Origin: Psychromonas sp. SA13A
GTDB taxonomy: Bacteria > Pseudomonadota > Gammaproteobacteria > Enterobacterales > Psychromonadaceae
Direction of reading: 5' to 3'
Length of the DNA stretch: 64,000 bases
Assembly (NCBI RefSeq): GCF_011378715.1
Contig: NZ_WTKU01000004.1
Location: 1 to 64,000, forward strand
The notes below the pieces were generated by a model. The model was not told the DNA's origin. It was given only the letters and a program-made list of their open reading frames with translations, and searched no databases. This document shows positions 47,329 through 57,343 of this stretch, one piece after another. Made by a program: the position numbers and the translations under genes. Position 1 is the first letter of the stretch, and each line of letters begins with the position of its first letter.

Positions 47329-47413
47329 CATATACGGTTAATAGCTACCGTAAAACTGATATAGGTGGCATATACGGTTAAATGACTATATAGGTGTCTA
47401 AATAGGTGTCTAA
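47329..47413. repeat. Direct repeats in the yccA-lolE gap
   Basis: CATATACGGTTAA occurs at 47329-47341 and again exactly 40 bases on at 47369-47381. Directly after it ATAGGTGTCTAA is repeated in tandem (47390-47401, 47402-47413). The 459-bp gap holds no gene; an imperfect duplication (TTTTTAACCTYCATAA) is also seen near 47158-47193. Confidence 0.7.
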
Positions 47414-47448
47414 ATAGCTACATTCTTAAATGGTAATGCTATAGATTA

Positions 47449-47481
47449 GATGGCCTGTGATCATCATGATTTACGGCCATC
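47449..47481 (-). other. Hairpin after lolE
   Basis: GATGGCC (47449-47455) and GGCCATC (47475-47481) pair perfectly with a 19-base loop that can fold further. It lies 19 bases past the lolE stop on the minus strand. T-run is poor, so it is only a possible terminator. Confidence 0.45.
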
Positions 47482-47500
47482 GAGATAAAGTGGCAAGTGG

Positions 47501-48742
47501 TTAGTGGCTGTAACCTAACTCTTTTGCAGGTTCAATATTACTCGCGGTCCATGCGGGGTATATCGTTGCAACGATACTCATAACAAAAGCAATCAGTGTA
47601 ATAATGATCACTTGGTCATAGTTGATTTGTGAGGGTAAATAATCAATAAAATAGATATCCCCAGAAATAAACTTTCTACCTAAAATATTTTCAACCGCAC
47701 TAAAGAACTGACTTAAATTACTAGCTAAGTAGATACCAAGTAACGCGCCTAGTAGGCTTCCCATGAGGCCATTAAACGCACCTTGAACCATAAAAATAGC
47801 ACGTAGAGACCACTTCCCCATCCCCATTGTTTTTAAGATAGCAATGTCACTGCGTTTTTCATTCACAGCCATTACCAATGTGGATACAATATTAAAACAA
47901 GCAACGGCAACTACTAATAATAAAATAACGTACATCAATGATTTAACCATTTGAATATCTTGATATAAGTAGCCTTGACTTGTGATCCAACTTTTAATAT
48001 ACATATACACAGGGATACTATACGCCACCTCCCGTGACAGCACCTGTGCTTTTAAAACATCCTCAACTTTAAAGGCAATACCTGTAGCATGGTTAAGGTT
48101 AAGCATTTTTTTAGCCGTGTTGATATGGATAAAACCCAATGTAGTATCAACTTGCCCACCCATTTTAAAGGTACCCGTTAAGATAAAGGTAAACTTACGT
48201 GGAGCTTTAAGCTTCGTTGAGCCAATTTGAGGTAATAATAATGATAAAGATTGCCCTACCTCAATGCCTAGTTGTTTGGCAACCGGCTCACCTAGAATAA
48301 GACTATTTTCATCTGCGCTTAATAACTCCCAGCCTCCCTGTTTAATATACTGTTCTATCGCGGTCACTTGCGTTTCACTTTCAGGAGTAATGGCGCGCAT
48401 TTGCAACGCTTTCATATTAATATCTTTTTGCAACAGGGCATTCATTACTATATAAGGGCTTGCACCTAGTACACCTGGATGTGCTCTTATTTTAGAAAGA
48501 ATAGCCGTTTCATCTTTAAACTCCCCTTTAACTACTTCTAATTCCGCATGCGGGATCACGGTTAACAATTGATCTCGTAATGCTTTTTCAAAGCCATTCA
48601 TCGCTGAAAGGCCAACAATTAAGACAGCAACACCTAAAATAATGCCAAATATAGAAGCCATTGAAATGAAGGATACAAACTTATTTTTATGTTTTGCTTT
48701 GCTATAACGTAGCCCAATAAATAATGGTAAAGGTCTAAACAT
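47501..48742 (-). CDS. lolE: LolE, lipoprotein-releasing ABC permease
   Basis: A 413-residue permease with four membrane helices (one N-terminal, three C-terminal) around a large periplasmic MacB-type domain. The N-terminus (FIGLRYSKAKHKNKFVSFISMASIFGIILGVAVLI) is typical of LolC/LolE. LolCDE extracts outer-membrane lipoproteins from the inner membrane and gives them to LolA. It is the third gene of lolCDE; its start directly meets the lolD stop. Confidence 0.93.
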   Translation of the reverse strand: MFRPLPLFIGLRYSKAKHKNKFVSFISMASIFGIILGVAVLIVGLSAMNGFEKALRDQLLTVIPHAELEVVKGEFKDETAILSKIRAHPGVLGASPYIVMNALLQKDINMKALQMRAITPESETQVTAIEQYIKQGGWELLSADENSLILGEPVAKQLGIEVGQSLSLLLPQIGSTKLKAPRKFTFILTGTFKMGGQVDTTLGFIHINTAKKMLNLNHATGIAFKVEDVLKAQVLSREVAYSIPVYMYIKSWITSQGYLYQDIQMVKSLMYVILLLVVAVACFNIVSTLVMAVNEKRSDIAILKTMGMGKWSLRAIFMVQGAFNGLMGSLLGALLGIYLASNLSQFFSAVENILGRKFISGDIYFIDYLPSQINYDQVIIITLIAFVMSIVATIYPAWTASNIEPAKELGYSH

Positions 48743-49425
48743 TACGGAGTGTCCTGTAAAATACCGTTCGCCATGTATAATTGTCTGTGCAATTTATTGG
48801 CTAACTGTTGGTCATGAGTCACCACAATAAAAGCAGTACCAAATTCACTATTTAATTCTCGTAATAACTGATAAACAGACTCTGCACTTTTAGCATCTAA
48901 ATTTCCGGTAGGTTCATCAGCTAAGACAAGAGAAGGTTTATTAATTAATGCACGTGCTATTGCAACACGTTGCCTTTCACCGCCAGATAATTCAGCAGGT
49001 CGATGTTGAATGCGTTCACTAAGCCCCACTCTTTCTAATAATGCAGTTGCTTTTTGTTGCGCAAGTTTAACTGGCTCACCTGCAATCAATAATGGCATGG
49101 CAACATTTTCTAATGCAGTGAACTCTGATAATAAGTGATGAAATTGGTAAACAAAACCTAGCTCTTGGTTACGCCACTTCGCTTGCTGCTTTGAAGAGAG
49201 TTTATGGATGTTATTATCATTAAAAATAACCTCTCCAGTAGACGGGGCATCCAGTGCCCCAAGCAAATGTAATAACGTACTTTTACCTGATCCAGAAGTA
49301 CCTACAATAGCTAGTAACTCTCCTTTTTCCACGGTCAAATTGACACCTTGTAACACAGTCGTGGCTAGGCGCCCTTCTTGGTAAATTTTACTTAAGTTCT
49401 GACAAACTATAATTGAATTATTCAT
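48742..49425 (-). CDS. lolD: LolD, lipoprotein-releasing ABC ATPase
   Basis: A 227-residue ABC ATPase with all motifs intact: Walker [10 protein letters not shown], signature LSGGERQR, Walker B VLADEP and switch histidine in VTHD. It drives lipoprotein release by LolC/LolE. It overlaps lolC by 8 bases and shares one base with lolE. Confidence 0.96.
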   Translation of the reverse strand: MNNSIIVCQNLSKIYQEGRLATTVLQGVNLTVEKGELLAIVGTSGSGKSTLLHLLGALDAPSTGEVIFNDNNIHKLSSKQQAKWRNQELGFVYQFHHLLSEFTALENVAMPLLIAGEPVKLAQQKATALLERVGLSERIQHRPAELSGGERQRVAIARALINKPSLVLADEPTGNLDAKSAESVYQLLRELNSEFGTAFIVVTHDQQLANKLHRQLYMANGILQDTP

Positions 49426-50644
49426 ATCTTAATGCCTCGACTGGGCTCACTGTTCCTGCTCTATATGCAGGGTATAAAGTGGCTAATAAACTTAACAACA
49501 TAGCACCAAGCATAATCGATACTATTTGAAATGGTTCGTGTATAACGGGTAAGAGTCGAGTACCACCGGAAGCATTCGCTAATAGATGCAGTCCTAAAAA
49601 TGACATTACTTCATTAATGTAAGTACTTAATAACAAACCTAAACCTGTCCCTAATAATGCGCCAAGAATACCACTGAAAGCACCTTGAATAATAAAAATA
49701 AGGTTGATCGTAGACGCTTGAATCCCTAGGGTTTTTAATATCGCAACTTCGGCGCTTTTATCCGTTACCACCATCACCGATGAGGATAAGATATTAAATG
49801 CAGCGACCGCAATAATTAAACACAATAATAACCAAATCATATTCCTTTCCATTTTAACTGCGGCAAAAAGTTCACCGTGCGTACTACGCCAGTCTAATAA
49901 GATTTCATCTTTTTCGAGTACTGGAGGTTGCCAATCTTCAACGGCAAAGGGTTCGGTAAAATAAAAACGCAGATCCGTCACTTGATCTGTTTGAATACGA
50001 ATTAAACGTGCCGCATCTTGGACATGCATTAATACCAAATACTTATCAACGTCAGAGCCCACATCAAATAAACCAACAACGGTAAAATTACGCTGGCTAG
50101 GAACTTGACCAATTGGTGTATAACGAGCCCCTCTGGTGGAAATGACGCGTACTTTATCACCAATACCCACATTCAATTGCTTTGCTAATTGGTCGCCAAT
50201 AATGATGTTATATTGACTAGGTTTCAACAGCTCTAGGCCACCCATAAAGATGTTATCTTTAACTATTTTACTGTTATATTTCTGCGGGTAGATACCTTCT
50301 AACTTCACACCTTGCAAAGCCGTTGTGCTTTGCAATATCGCTTCAGCATTAATCATCGGTTCAATAGCAATGACGAGGGGATCTGCAGGAATTGCATCAA
50401 CACGTTGTTGCCAATGGTCAATGGTCTTTGCTTGGTTACTAAGTTTAGCCTGTGGGATCGCGCCAAGGATACGCTGTTTTAACTCCCCTTCGAAACCATT
50501 CATAACTGATAAGACGGTAACTAATGCTAATACGCCTAAAATAATGCCACCGGTTGAAAATATTGAAACAAACGATACAAATTGATTATTACGTTTAGAT
50601 TTTGTATACCGTAAACCGATAAATACACTTAAAGGATAAAACAT
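49418..50644 (-). CDS. lolC: LolC, lipoprotein-releasing ABC permease
   Basis: A 408-residue permease with the same fold as LolE: N-terminal helix after [23 protein letters not shown], periplasmic domain, and three C-terminal helices ending [18 protein letters not shown]. Called LolC because it is the first gene, as in E. coli. LolC recruits the chaperone LolA through a periplasmic hook loop. First gene of the operon; the divergent gene is the PilZ-like one. Confidence 0.93.
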   Translation of the reverse strand: MFYPLSVFIGLRYTKSKRNNQFVSFVSIFSTGGIILGVLALVTVLSVMNGFEGELKQRILGAIPQAKLSNQAKTIDHWQQRVDAIPADPLVIAIEPMINAEAILQSTTALQGVKLEGIYPQKYNSKIVKDNIFMGGLELLKPSQYNIIIGDQLAKQLNVGIGDKVRVISTRGARYTPIGQVPSQRNFTVVGLFDVGSDVDKYLVLMHVQDAARLIRIQTDQVTDLRFYFTEPFAVEDWQPPVLEKDEILLDWRSTHGELFAAVKMERNMIWLLLCLIIAVAAFNILSSSVMVVTDKSAEVAILKTLGIQASTINLIFIIQGAFSGILGALLGTGLGLLLSTYINEVMSFLGLHLLANASGGTRLLPVIHEPFQIVSIMLGAMLLSLLATLYPAYRAGTVSPVEALRYE

Positions 50645-51000
50645 AACTGCCTTTTAATAGTTGTTTATGATGACGCCACTTATAATTAAAATGGAGATAA
50701 GCAAAGCGAGTCAATACCCTACTGTGCACGGATTTCTAAGATAAATTATCTAACAATAATTAGTTATTACTACACTGATCAATTGAATGATACAAAGCTA
50801 TCGATATTGTAAATAACATGACTAACAAGATATTTAATAAATAACTGCGATCTCTGTAACCAGAATTAAGCCTCAATATAGACTTATCTCATTGATTACA
50901 TTTTAATAGTCGCCATTCTAATGTATCTTTAATCGCTAAGACAGACAAAACTCTTACAAAATAGTTTCACTCACACTCAATAATGACTTGGTTAGCAAAC
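50645..51000. other. Divergent region between lolC and the PilZ-like gene
   Basis: About 350 AT-rich bases with no coding frame, no hairpin of note and no operator that I recognise. Promoters for lolCDE and for the pilZ-like/mfd side must lie here. Confidence 0.5.
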
Positions 51001-51558
51001 ATGGATAATAACGAATATTTTTTAGTGCAGCATACACTTTCCATTAACTTGCACCCTGTTAATGAAACTCAATTACCCATTGACCAAGGCGCCTTTGAAG
51101 AAGAGATACCGGGCCCATTTAGAATGGCCAGTGATCTGGCGCAAGCTGATGTCAGTATGCTAGCCCCTTTAAAACTTAATAGTGAAAATACGCAAGCTCT
51201 TTGGCATTTTTTACAAGCTCAAAATCAAAAAATAAATACGTTATTAAGTTATGTGTTAACACAACAGGATGAGCAACAGGCTCGTCATCAAAGCATTAAA
51301 TTCAGTGCTGGAAGTATCATTGTTGCTGGCAGTGATAAATGGGCAGTGGGTGATAATGTTAGATTAAAAATATTTTTACCTGAAGAATCCTCTGCCATAT
51401 ACTGTTATGCCTGTGTTTCAGATAGCTCAGAAAGCGAATGTGTTTTTAACTACACCTTTATTCGAGAACAAGATCGAGAACTATTAATTAGAGCCAGCTT
51501 ACACGTGCAATCACAACAACTTAAAAATCGAGCAAAACAGCGTGAATTAAATAGTTAA
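51001..51558 (+). CDS. PilZ-like protein (PlzB type) without c-di-GMP motifs
   Basis: This 185-residue protein from this start lies between lolC and mfd, the position of the PilZ-domain gene plzB in Vibrio cholerae. It has an N-terminal YcgR-like part (QLPIDQGAFEEEIPGPFRMASDLAQA), a helical middle and a C-terminal beta-rich half (FSAGSIIVAG, WAVGDNVRLKIFLP). The c-di-GMP signature (RxxxR and D/NxSxxG) is not recognisable, so it may not bind the nucleotide. The frame opens 6 codons earlier; I prefer the ATG at 51001 from remembered alignment, and neither start has a good ribosome binding site. The PilZ call is moderate. Confidence 0.7.
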   Translation: MDNNEYFLVQHTLSINLHPVNETQLPIDQGAFEEEIPGPFRMASDLAQADVSMLAPLKLNSENTQALWHFLQAQNQKINTLLSYVLTQQDEQQARHQSIKFSAGSIIVAGSDKWAVGDNVRLKIFLPEESSAIYCYACVSDSSESECVFNYTFIREQDRELLIRASLHVQSQQLKNRAKQRELNS

Positions 51559-51636
51559 TAACTTAAAACAGTCATCAGCAATCTGTTTAGTATCGCAATA
51601 ATCATCAGAATAAAGTAATGAAGAAAAGTCAATAAT

Positions 51637-54600
51637 ATGAAAAATTTACTCGAGATACCGCCTTTAAAATCATCTACTGATACGCAACAATTTGGCAATT
51701 TAGTAGGTAGTAGCCAAAGTTTTGTCATTAATCAATGCGCTCAAGCTAACCCGCAAAAATCTCCTTTAGTTGTGATCGTTAATGACACACCGAGTGCTAT
51801 TAAGCTGCATCAAGAGTTACTTTACTTTGCAGAAAACAAATATGAGGTGAATTTATTTCCCGATTGGGAAACCTTGCCCTATGATCATTTTTCACCACAT
51901 CAAGACATTATATCCACACGTATAGAAACCTTGTATCAATTACCATCCATGAAAGATGGCATATTAATCGTTCCAATCACGACGTTATTATTAAGATTAG
52001 CGCCACCTAGTTATTTAAAACAACATACGTTAGTGGTTAAAACGTCGCAAAAATTAGAGTTGCAATTACTTCGCGAACAATTACAAGAAGCTGGTTATTA
52101 TGCCGTTGATCAAGTAAGAGAACACGGTGAGTTTTGTGCTCGAGGCTCTTTGTTAGACGTTTATCCGATGGCCAGTGATACACCTTATCGTATTGATTTT
52201 TTTGATGACGAAGTTGATTCGATACGCCCATTTGATACAGAAACGCAACGTTCATTACCCACCATTAAACAGATAAAATTATTGCCCGCGCATGAGTTTG
52301 CAACGGATAAAGAAGCAATAAGCCAGTTTAAGTCTGCTTATAGCGATAAGTTTCCAGCGAAAATATGTACTAGTGCTGACTCTATCTACCAACAAATTTC
52401 GCAAACCAATTTGCCCGCTGGTATCGAGTATTATTTACCGTTATTTTTTAATGAAACAGCCACTTTATTTGATTATTTCCCTAAACAAACACGTTTATGC
52501 GTTGTCGGTGATATACAAAAGGCGATGGATGATTTTTGGAAAACCATTGCGCATCGTTTTGAAGAACGTGGAGTAGATTTATTACGTCCATTATTGCAAC
52601 CAATTGAATTATACCTTCGTCAAGAGCAATGCTTTAAACAGATCAATGCTTTTCCTAAGTATCAATTACAGCCAACCTCATTTGCGTTACCGAAGGCAGG
52701 GAAAACCAATCTGCCTTTCACTACTTTACCAGATATTAAAATACATCATAAAGCCAAAGCACCACTGGAAAATATTGAACAGTTTATTAAACAATTTTCC
52801 GGTAAGGTAGTATTAAGTGTTGAATCAGCTGGGCGAAAAGAAGCTTTATTAGAACTATTACACCCGCTTAAGCTTGCTATTAAATCAATCTCAAACATCT
52901 CCGAATGTATTAAAAGTAAAAGCAAAGTCTTCATCACAGTGAGTCGCGTTGAACATAGCTTTTTAATCATAGACAGTGAATTTGCGTTTATTACTGAAAC
53001 GGAATTACTTGGTAATAAAATAACCCAACGTAGGCGTCAAAACCAAGATAAACAAAATGAAGAAAACTCTGAACATATAGTACGTAATTTAGCAGAGTTA
53101 AAAGTAGGTCAACCCGTGGTTCACATTGACCATGGTGTCGCGCGCTATTTAGGCCTTCAGACCATTGAAGTGGCCGGTAATGTTAATGAGTTTGTAACGC
53201 TTGAATATTTACGCGGAGACAAACTTTACGTACCGGTTACTTCGCTGCATTTAATCGGGCGTTATAGCGGTAGTGATGTAGAAACCGCGCCGATCAGTAA
53301 ATTAGGTAACGATACTTGGGCCAAGGCGAAAAAACGTGCGGCCGAAAAAGTACGTGACGTCGCCGCTGAATTATTAGAAATTTACGCGCAACGTGCAGCA
53401 AAAAAAGGTTATAAATATCAATTAAATAAAGCTAATTATGCAGCGTTCAGTGATGATTTCCCCTTTGAAGAAACCCATGACCAAGCACTGTCCATCAATG
53501 CTGTCATATCGGATATGTGTTCATCGCAACCCATGGATAGGTTAGTCTGTGGCGATGTAGGTTTTGGTAAAACGGAAGTCGCAATGCGCGCAGCATTCAT
53601 GGCAACGGACAATGCAAGACAAGTGGCTTTATTAGTCCCTACCACCCTACTTGCGCAACAACATTTCGAAAACTTTCGAGATCGATTCGCTAATTGGCCA
53701 GTAAGAGTCGAGGTATTATCTCGCTTTAAAACAGCCAAAGAACAAAAACAAATTTTACAAGAAGCTGCCGATGGTAAAATCGACATATTAATAGGTACCC
53801 ATAAGCTATTAAGTGATGGCATTAAGTTTGCTGACCTAGGGTTATTAATTATCGATGAGGAACATCGCTTTGGTGTACGCCAAAAAGAGAAGATTAAACG
53901 CCTACGAGCACAAATTGATATCCTCACTCTGACCGCAACGCCGATCCCGCGTACTTTAAATATGTCTATGAATGGTATGCGTGATTTATCAATTATCGCG
54001 TCACCGCCTGCGAAACGTTTAGCAGTAAAAACATTCGTACAACAACGCAGTGATCAGACCATCAGTGATGCTATCACACGTGAAATTATGCGCGGTGGTC
54101 AAGTATACTTTTTGCACAATAATGTTGAGACCATTGATAAAGCGGCGGCTGATTTACAACAACTATTACCACAAGCTAGGATTTCAACGGCTCACGGTCA
54201 AATGAATGAGCAACAACTTGAGCGAGTGATGTCAGACTTTTATCATCAACGCCAAAATGTGTTGGTGTGTACCACTATTATCGAAACAGGTATCGATATT
54301 CCAACGGCGAATACGATCATTATAAATCGAGCAGATCACTTAGGTTTAGCACAATTACACCAATTGCGTGGTCGTGTAGGTCGTTCCCACCATCAAGCTT
54401 ACGCGTATTTATTAACCCCAACACCAAAATTAATGACCAAAGATGCAAAAAAACGTTTACAGGCGATTGGTTCATTAGATACGTTAGGGGCAGGATTCAC
54501 ACTAGCAACACACGATTTAGAAATACGGGGTGCTGGTGAGTTATTAGGTGATGAACAATCCGGACAGATTACCAGTATTGGTTTTAATTTGTATATGGAT

Positions 54601-55116
54601 ATGCTTAACCAAGCAGTAGAGGCTTTACGAAATGGGCAAGAACCTAGTTTAGAGCACTTATTAGCGACACAAGCAGAAGTAGAACTGCGCATACCTGCAC
54701 TCATTCCCGACGATTATATTACCGATGTGAATACACGTTTATCGTTATATAAACGTATTGCTAATAGTAAGAATAATAATGAATTAAATGAAATCCAAGT
54801 TGAACTTATTGACCGATTTGGCTTATTACCAAATTCAACTAAAAATTTAATAGCGGTCACCTCTATTAAGCAACGTTGTTCAAAACTTGGCATTGCGAGA
54901 ATTGAAACGCATGCACTTGGTGGTGCAGTCACCTTTACTGAACATACCAAAGTGGATCCAATGTTTCTTGTTTCATTACTGCAAACGCAATCAAATACCT
55001 TTAAACTAGACGGACCCAGTAAATTAAAATTCACAATGTCGCTAGAAAGTAGTGCAGAACGCATAAACTGGTTGAAACAATTACTTGATAGCTTTAAATT
55101 ACACCTTGTCAAATAA
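51637..55116 (+). CDS. mfd: Transcription-repair coupling factor Mfd
   Basis: A 1159-residue SF2 translocase. The N-terminal UvrB-like domain recruits UvrA, the middle RNA polymerase interaction domain includes GQPVVHIDHGVARYLGL, and the RecG-like motor has Walker A GDVGFGKTE (about 639) and DEEH box (740-743), with the TRG-like region and C-terminal domain after it. Mfd removes stalled RNA polymerase at DNA damage and brings in nucleotide excision repair. Full length and intact. csiV follows after 21 bases. Confidence 0.97.
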   Translation: MKNLLEIPPLKSSTDTQQFGNLVGSSQSFVINQCAQANPQKSPLVVIVNDTPSAIKLHQELLYFAENKYEVNLFPDWETLPYDHFSPHQDIISTRIETLYQLPSMKDGILIVPITTLLLRLAPPSYLKQHTLVVKTSQKLELQLLREQLQEAGYYAVDQVREHGEFCARGSLLDVYPMASDTPYRIDFFDDEVDSIRPFDTETQRSLPTIKQIKLLPAHEFATDKEAISQFKSAYSDKFPAKICTSADSIYQQISQTNLPAGIEYYLPLFFNETATLFDYFPKQTRLCVVGDIQKAMDDFWKTIAHRFEERGVDLLRPLLQPIELYLRQEQCFKQINAFPKYQLQPTSFALPKAGKTNLPFTTLPDIKIHHKAKAPLENIEQFIKQFSGKVVLSVESAGRKEALLELLHPLKLAIKSISNISECIKSKSKVFITVSRVEHSFLIIDSEFAFITETELLGNKITQRRRQNQDKQNEENSEHIVRNLAELKVGQPVVHIDHGVARYLGLQTIEVAGNVNEFVTLEYLRGDKLYVPVTSLHLIGRYSGSDVETAPISKLGNDTWAKAKKRAAEKVRDVAAELLEIYAQRAAKKGYKYQLNKANYAAFSDDFPFEETHDQALSINAVISDMCSSQPMDRLVCGDVGFGKTEVAMRAAFMATDNARQVALLVPTTLLAQQHFENFRDRFANWPVRVEVLSRFKTAKEQKQILQEAADGKIDILIGTHKLLSDGIKFADLGLLIIDEEHRFGVRQKEKIKRLRAQIDILTLTATPIPRTLNMSMNGMRDLSIIASPPAKRLAVKTFVQQRSDQTISDAITREIMRGGQVYFLHNNVETIDKAAADLQQLLPQARISTAHGQMNEQQLERVMSDFYHQRQNVLVCTTIIETGIDIPTANTIIINRADHLGLAQLHQLRGRVGRSHHQAYAYLLTPTPKLMTKDAKKRLQAIGSLDTLGAGFTLATHDLEIRGAGELLGDEQSGQITSIGFNLYMDMLNQAVEALRNGQEPSLEHLLATQAEVELRIPALIPDDYITDVNTRLSLYKRIANSKNNNELNEIQVELIDRFGLLPNSTKNLIAVTSIKQRCSKLGIARIETHALGGAVTFTEHTKVDPMFLVSLLQTQSNTFKLDGPSKLKFTMSLESSAERINWLKQLLDSFKLHLVK

Positions 55117-55137
55117 ATCTCATAAAAGGACAACCTT

Positions 55138-56082
55138 TTGAATTTTCGCTCTACTTTATTATTAGTCGTCGCATCACTATGTTCATTTAACATACAAGCA
55201 GCTGGTGACCGTTGGTTTGATGTTGAAATACTCGTTTTTAAGCGTAATGTTGACGTTCAAAAACTCAGTGAGCAATTAGATCAAAATAATGTTTACATAA
55301 AAAAACGAGATCGCCTCGAGGTATTAAAAGCTAAGCAAGCAACAAACTGTTTGGGTGATAATCCGTGTTTACATGAACAGAACCCAGTACAAATTACAGA
55401 TGCACAAATGATCAGTGGTGGGCATCGATTACAGCGGTTGAGCAGTAATCATCTTAGACTTAAGTCACAATTGAACCGACTTAAAAACCATCAATTATTT
55501 AAGCCTTTATTACATGTTGCATGGCGCATGCCAGTACAGAGTAAACAAAATGCATTACCTATTCACCTTTTTGCTGGTGAGAACTACGCATTAGATATCT
55601 ATAAAGAAGAAATCATTGCACAAAAAAGACAAGAAGCGGCAGACGCAGCAAAAGCACAACTTAATAACCCCCAGGAAACAGATCCTCTTCCGATTGCAGC
55701 AACGGATAAATTAGATGTACTGGATGAGTTACAAAAAGACAATGCAATTAGGGATTTATATGAGATAGATGGTAATTTCTTACTTTATGTTCAACGTTAC
55801 TTAGAAATTGAAAGTCAATTAATTGTGCGTACCGAAACGCAAAAAGAAGTGTCATCTTCAAAATCTGTCTTAGCCAACCCACAATTGGAAACGGATATTT
55901 CTGGTACAGCGGATGATGCAGTTCAAATTGTAGATCAGGCATTGCCTCAACAACGTGTTAAAACAAAAACCGTGGTCACCGAAACTTTATTTGACCAAAC
56001 AAGACGTTTACGCAGTGGTGAGATCCATTACTTAGATCACCCTCTTTTTGGCATGATTGTACAAATTCGTAAAATTAGATAA
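55138..56082 (+). CDS. csiV: CsiV-family periplasmic cell-shape protein, TTG start
   Basis: A 314-residue secreted protein. A Sec signal (LLLVVASLCSFNIQAA) is followed by the conserved opening RWFDVEILVFKR of the CsiV (PF10972) family, known in Vibrio cholerae as a peptidoglycan-binding protein that activates synthesis through LpoA/PBP1A. The C-terminal part ends EIHYLDHPLFGMIVQIRKI, typical of the family. It begins with TTG, supported by AAAAGGA seven bases upstream and by the lack of any nearby ATG in frame. Same position after mfd as in Vibrio. A bidirectional terminator follows. Confidence 0.88.
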   Translation: MNFRSTLLLVVASLCSFNIQAAGDRWFDVEILVFKRNVDVQKLSEQLDQNNVYIKKRDRLEVLKAKQATNCLGDNPCLHEQNPVQITDAQMISGGHRLQRLSSNHLRLKSQLNRLKNHQLFKPLLHVAWRMPVQSKQNALPIHLFAGENYALDIYKEEIIAQKRQEAADAAKAQLNNPQETDPLPIAATDKLDVLDELQKDNAIRDLYEIDGNFLLYVQRYLEIESQLIVRTETQKEVSSSKSVLANPQLETDISGTADDAVQIVDQALPQQRVKTKTVVTETLFDQTRRLRSGEIHYLDHPLFGMIVQIRKIR

Positions 56083-56104
56083 TCTCAACGTTTATCGACT
56101 AAAC

Positions 56105-56134
56105 AAAAAAGGAAGCTAATTAGCTTCCTTTTTT
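56105..56134. terminator. Bidirectional terminator between csiV and ybiB
   Basis: The palindrome AAAAGGAAGCTAATTAGCTTCCTTTT is flanked by A and T runs. It serves convergent csiV and ybiB. Confidence 0.85.
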
Positions 56135-56195
56135 GTGTTCAATTATATCTATTAGTTAGCTGAGAACTTTGATTAGCTGATTAATTAGCTAAAAT

Positions 56196-57173
56196 TTATA
56201 AAGTCCTACCTTCCCATAATTGTTTGGCTTTTTGTAATGCTTCATCTTGAGAAGAGTCAGGTTGCATCTGCTTCAAAACCATTGCAATAGTGGTGATCAC
56301 AGCAGCATCACCATAGGCATCATCAATCTCTTTTTTCCATACTTTTAATAGGTATTCTGCTGATACCTCAGTATGTGCACCGGTGAAATCCTCTAAATAC
56401 GTAGGCCAATCTTGCTCAATATATTGTGCTTTACCATTGATTTGCGTAACACCACAAGCCAACGTTGAAACACGAGGGTTGACTTCACTTTCTCCGCCTT
56501 CACCTTTAAAAGCAATAATACTATGTTCATTATTTAACAGCGCAGCTTGCGCATGTATTTTTTCGTAACTTTTATGAAATACACCATGAATGCTATAGGG
56601 AGCATTACTTGGGTTAACACTGCGCGCCACAGTATTAAGAGGAGTACGCAAACCAACTTGCTCTCTTAGCGCTAATAGCTCAATTAATTCAGGGCAATAG
56701 GCAGATAAAGGAACATAAACTAAGGCGTCACTTTGCAAAGCCAATTGTGCTTTTTCAGTTGTATCTGCAATAGTAATATTCAAAACAGGGCAAGCGGACT
56801 CGACTTGATATTTCACCAAATCAACACTCATATGCCCATGTAATAAAATTTTAACACCATTAGCGGCTAATACTTTTGCCGCTAGCAATAACCAAGGTGG
56901 TTGTCTTTTTTTACCAGCAAAACATGGCCAATCCAGATCCACAGATAAACCCTGCCATTCTCTCGGCACTTTATTACGTAATGCGGCAATATATCCTGCA
57001 GCTTCTTCGGGTGTTTCACAGCGGACACGTTGTAACATTAACAATACGGCCAATTGTAATAAACTTGCCCTACCTTCTAAATAATCAGTCAATGCTTGTT
57101 GTGCTTCATCCATCGTCAATGAACGACGGCCTTTTTCACCACGACCGGTTAATTTTATATATTCGCTAAACAT
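56196..57173 (-). CDS. ybiB: YbiB/TrpD2-family glycosyltransferase-fold protein
   Basis: A 325-residue protein related to anthranilate phosphoribosyltransferase (TrpD). It has the small helical N-terminal domain (YLEGRASLLQLAVLLMLQRVR) and the larger alpha/beta domain, but lacks the usual PRPP-binding glycine motif (GTGGD). YbiB of E. coli belongs to the TrpD2 group, which binds nucleic acid without known catalysis and is SOS-linked there. I see no tryptophan genes nearby. Single minus-strand gene. Confidence 0.85.
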   Translation of the reverse strand: MFSEYIKLTGRGEKGRRSLTMDEAQQALTDYLEGRASLLQLAVLLMLQRVRCETPEEAAGYIAALRNKVPREWQGLSVDLDWPCFAGKKRQPPWLLLAAKVLAANGVKILLHGHMSVDLVKYQVESACPVLNITIADTTEKAQLALQSDALVYVPLSAYCPELIELLALREQVGLRTPLNTVARSVNPSNAPYSIHGVFHKSYEKIHAQAALLNNEHSIIAFKGEGGESEVNPRVSTLACGVTQINGKAQYIEQDWPTYLEDFTGAHTEVSAEYLLKVWKKEIDDAYGDAAVITTIAMVLKQMQPDSSQDEALQKAKQLWEGRTL

Positions 57174-57343
57174 TATGATCCTTATTAATCTATAGCCGTT
57201 TTACCAAGACTATATTTAAAAAATGACTAACATAATTAAAAATTCTCTATTCAGGATAAGCAAAACACTAGCTGCACTTTATAGTAAGTAATATAACTTT
57301 ATGAATTTAAATATAGGAGTGCTTTCATTATCTAGAATTGAGG

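Noticed and set aside
53436-53927. Long minus-strand frame (163 codons) inside mfd
   Set aside because: It is antisense to conserved Mfd helicase motifs and looks like a shadow of the real frame.
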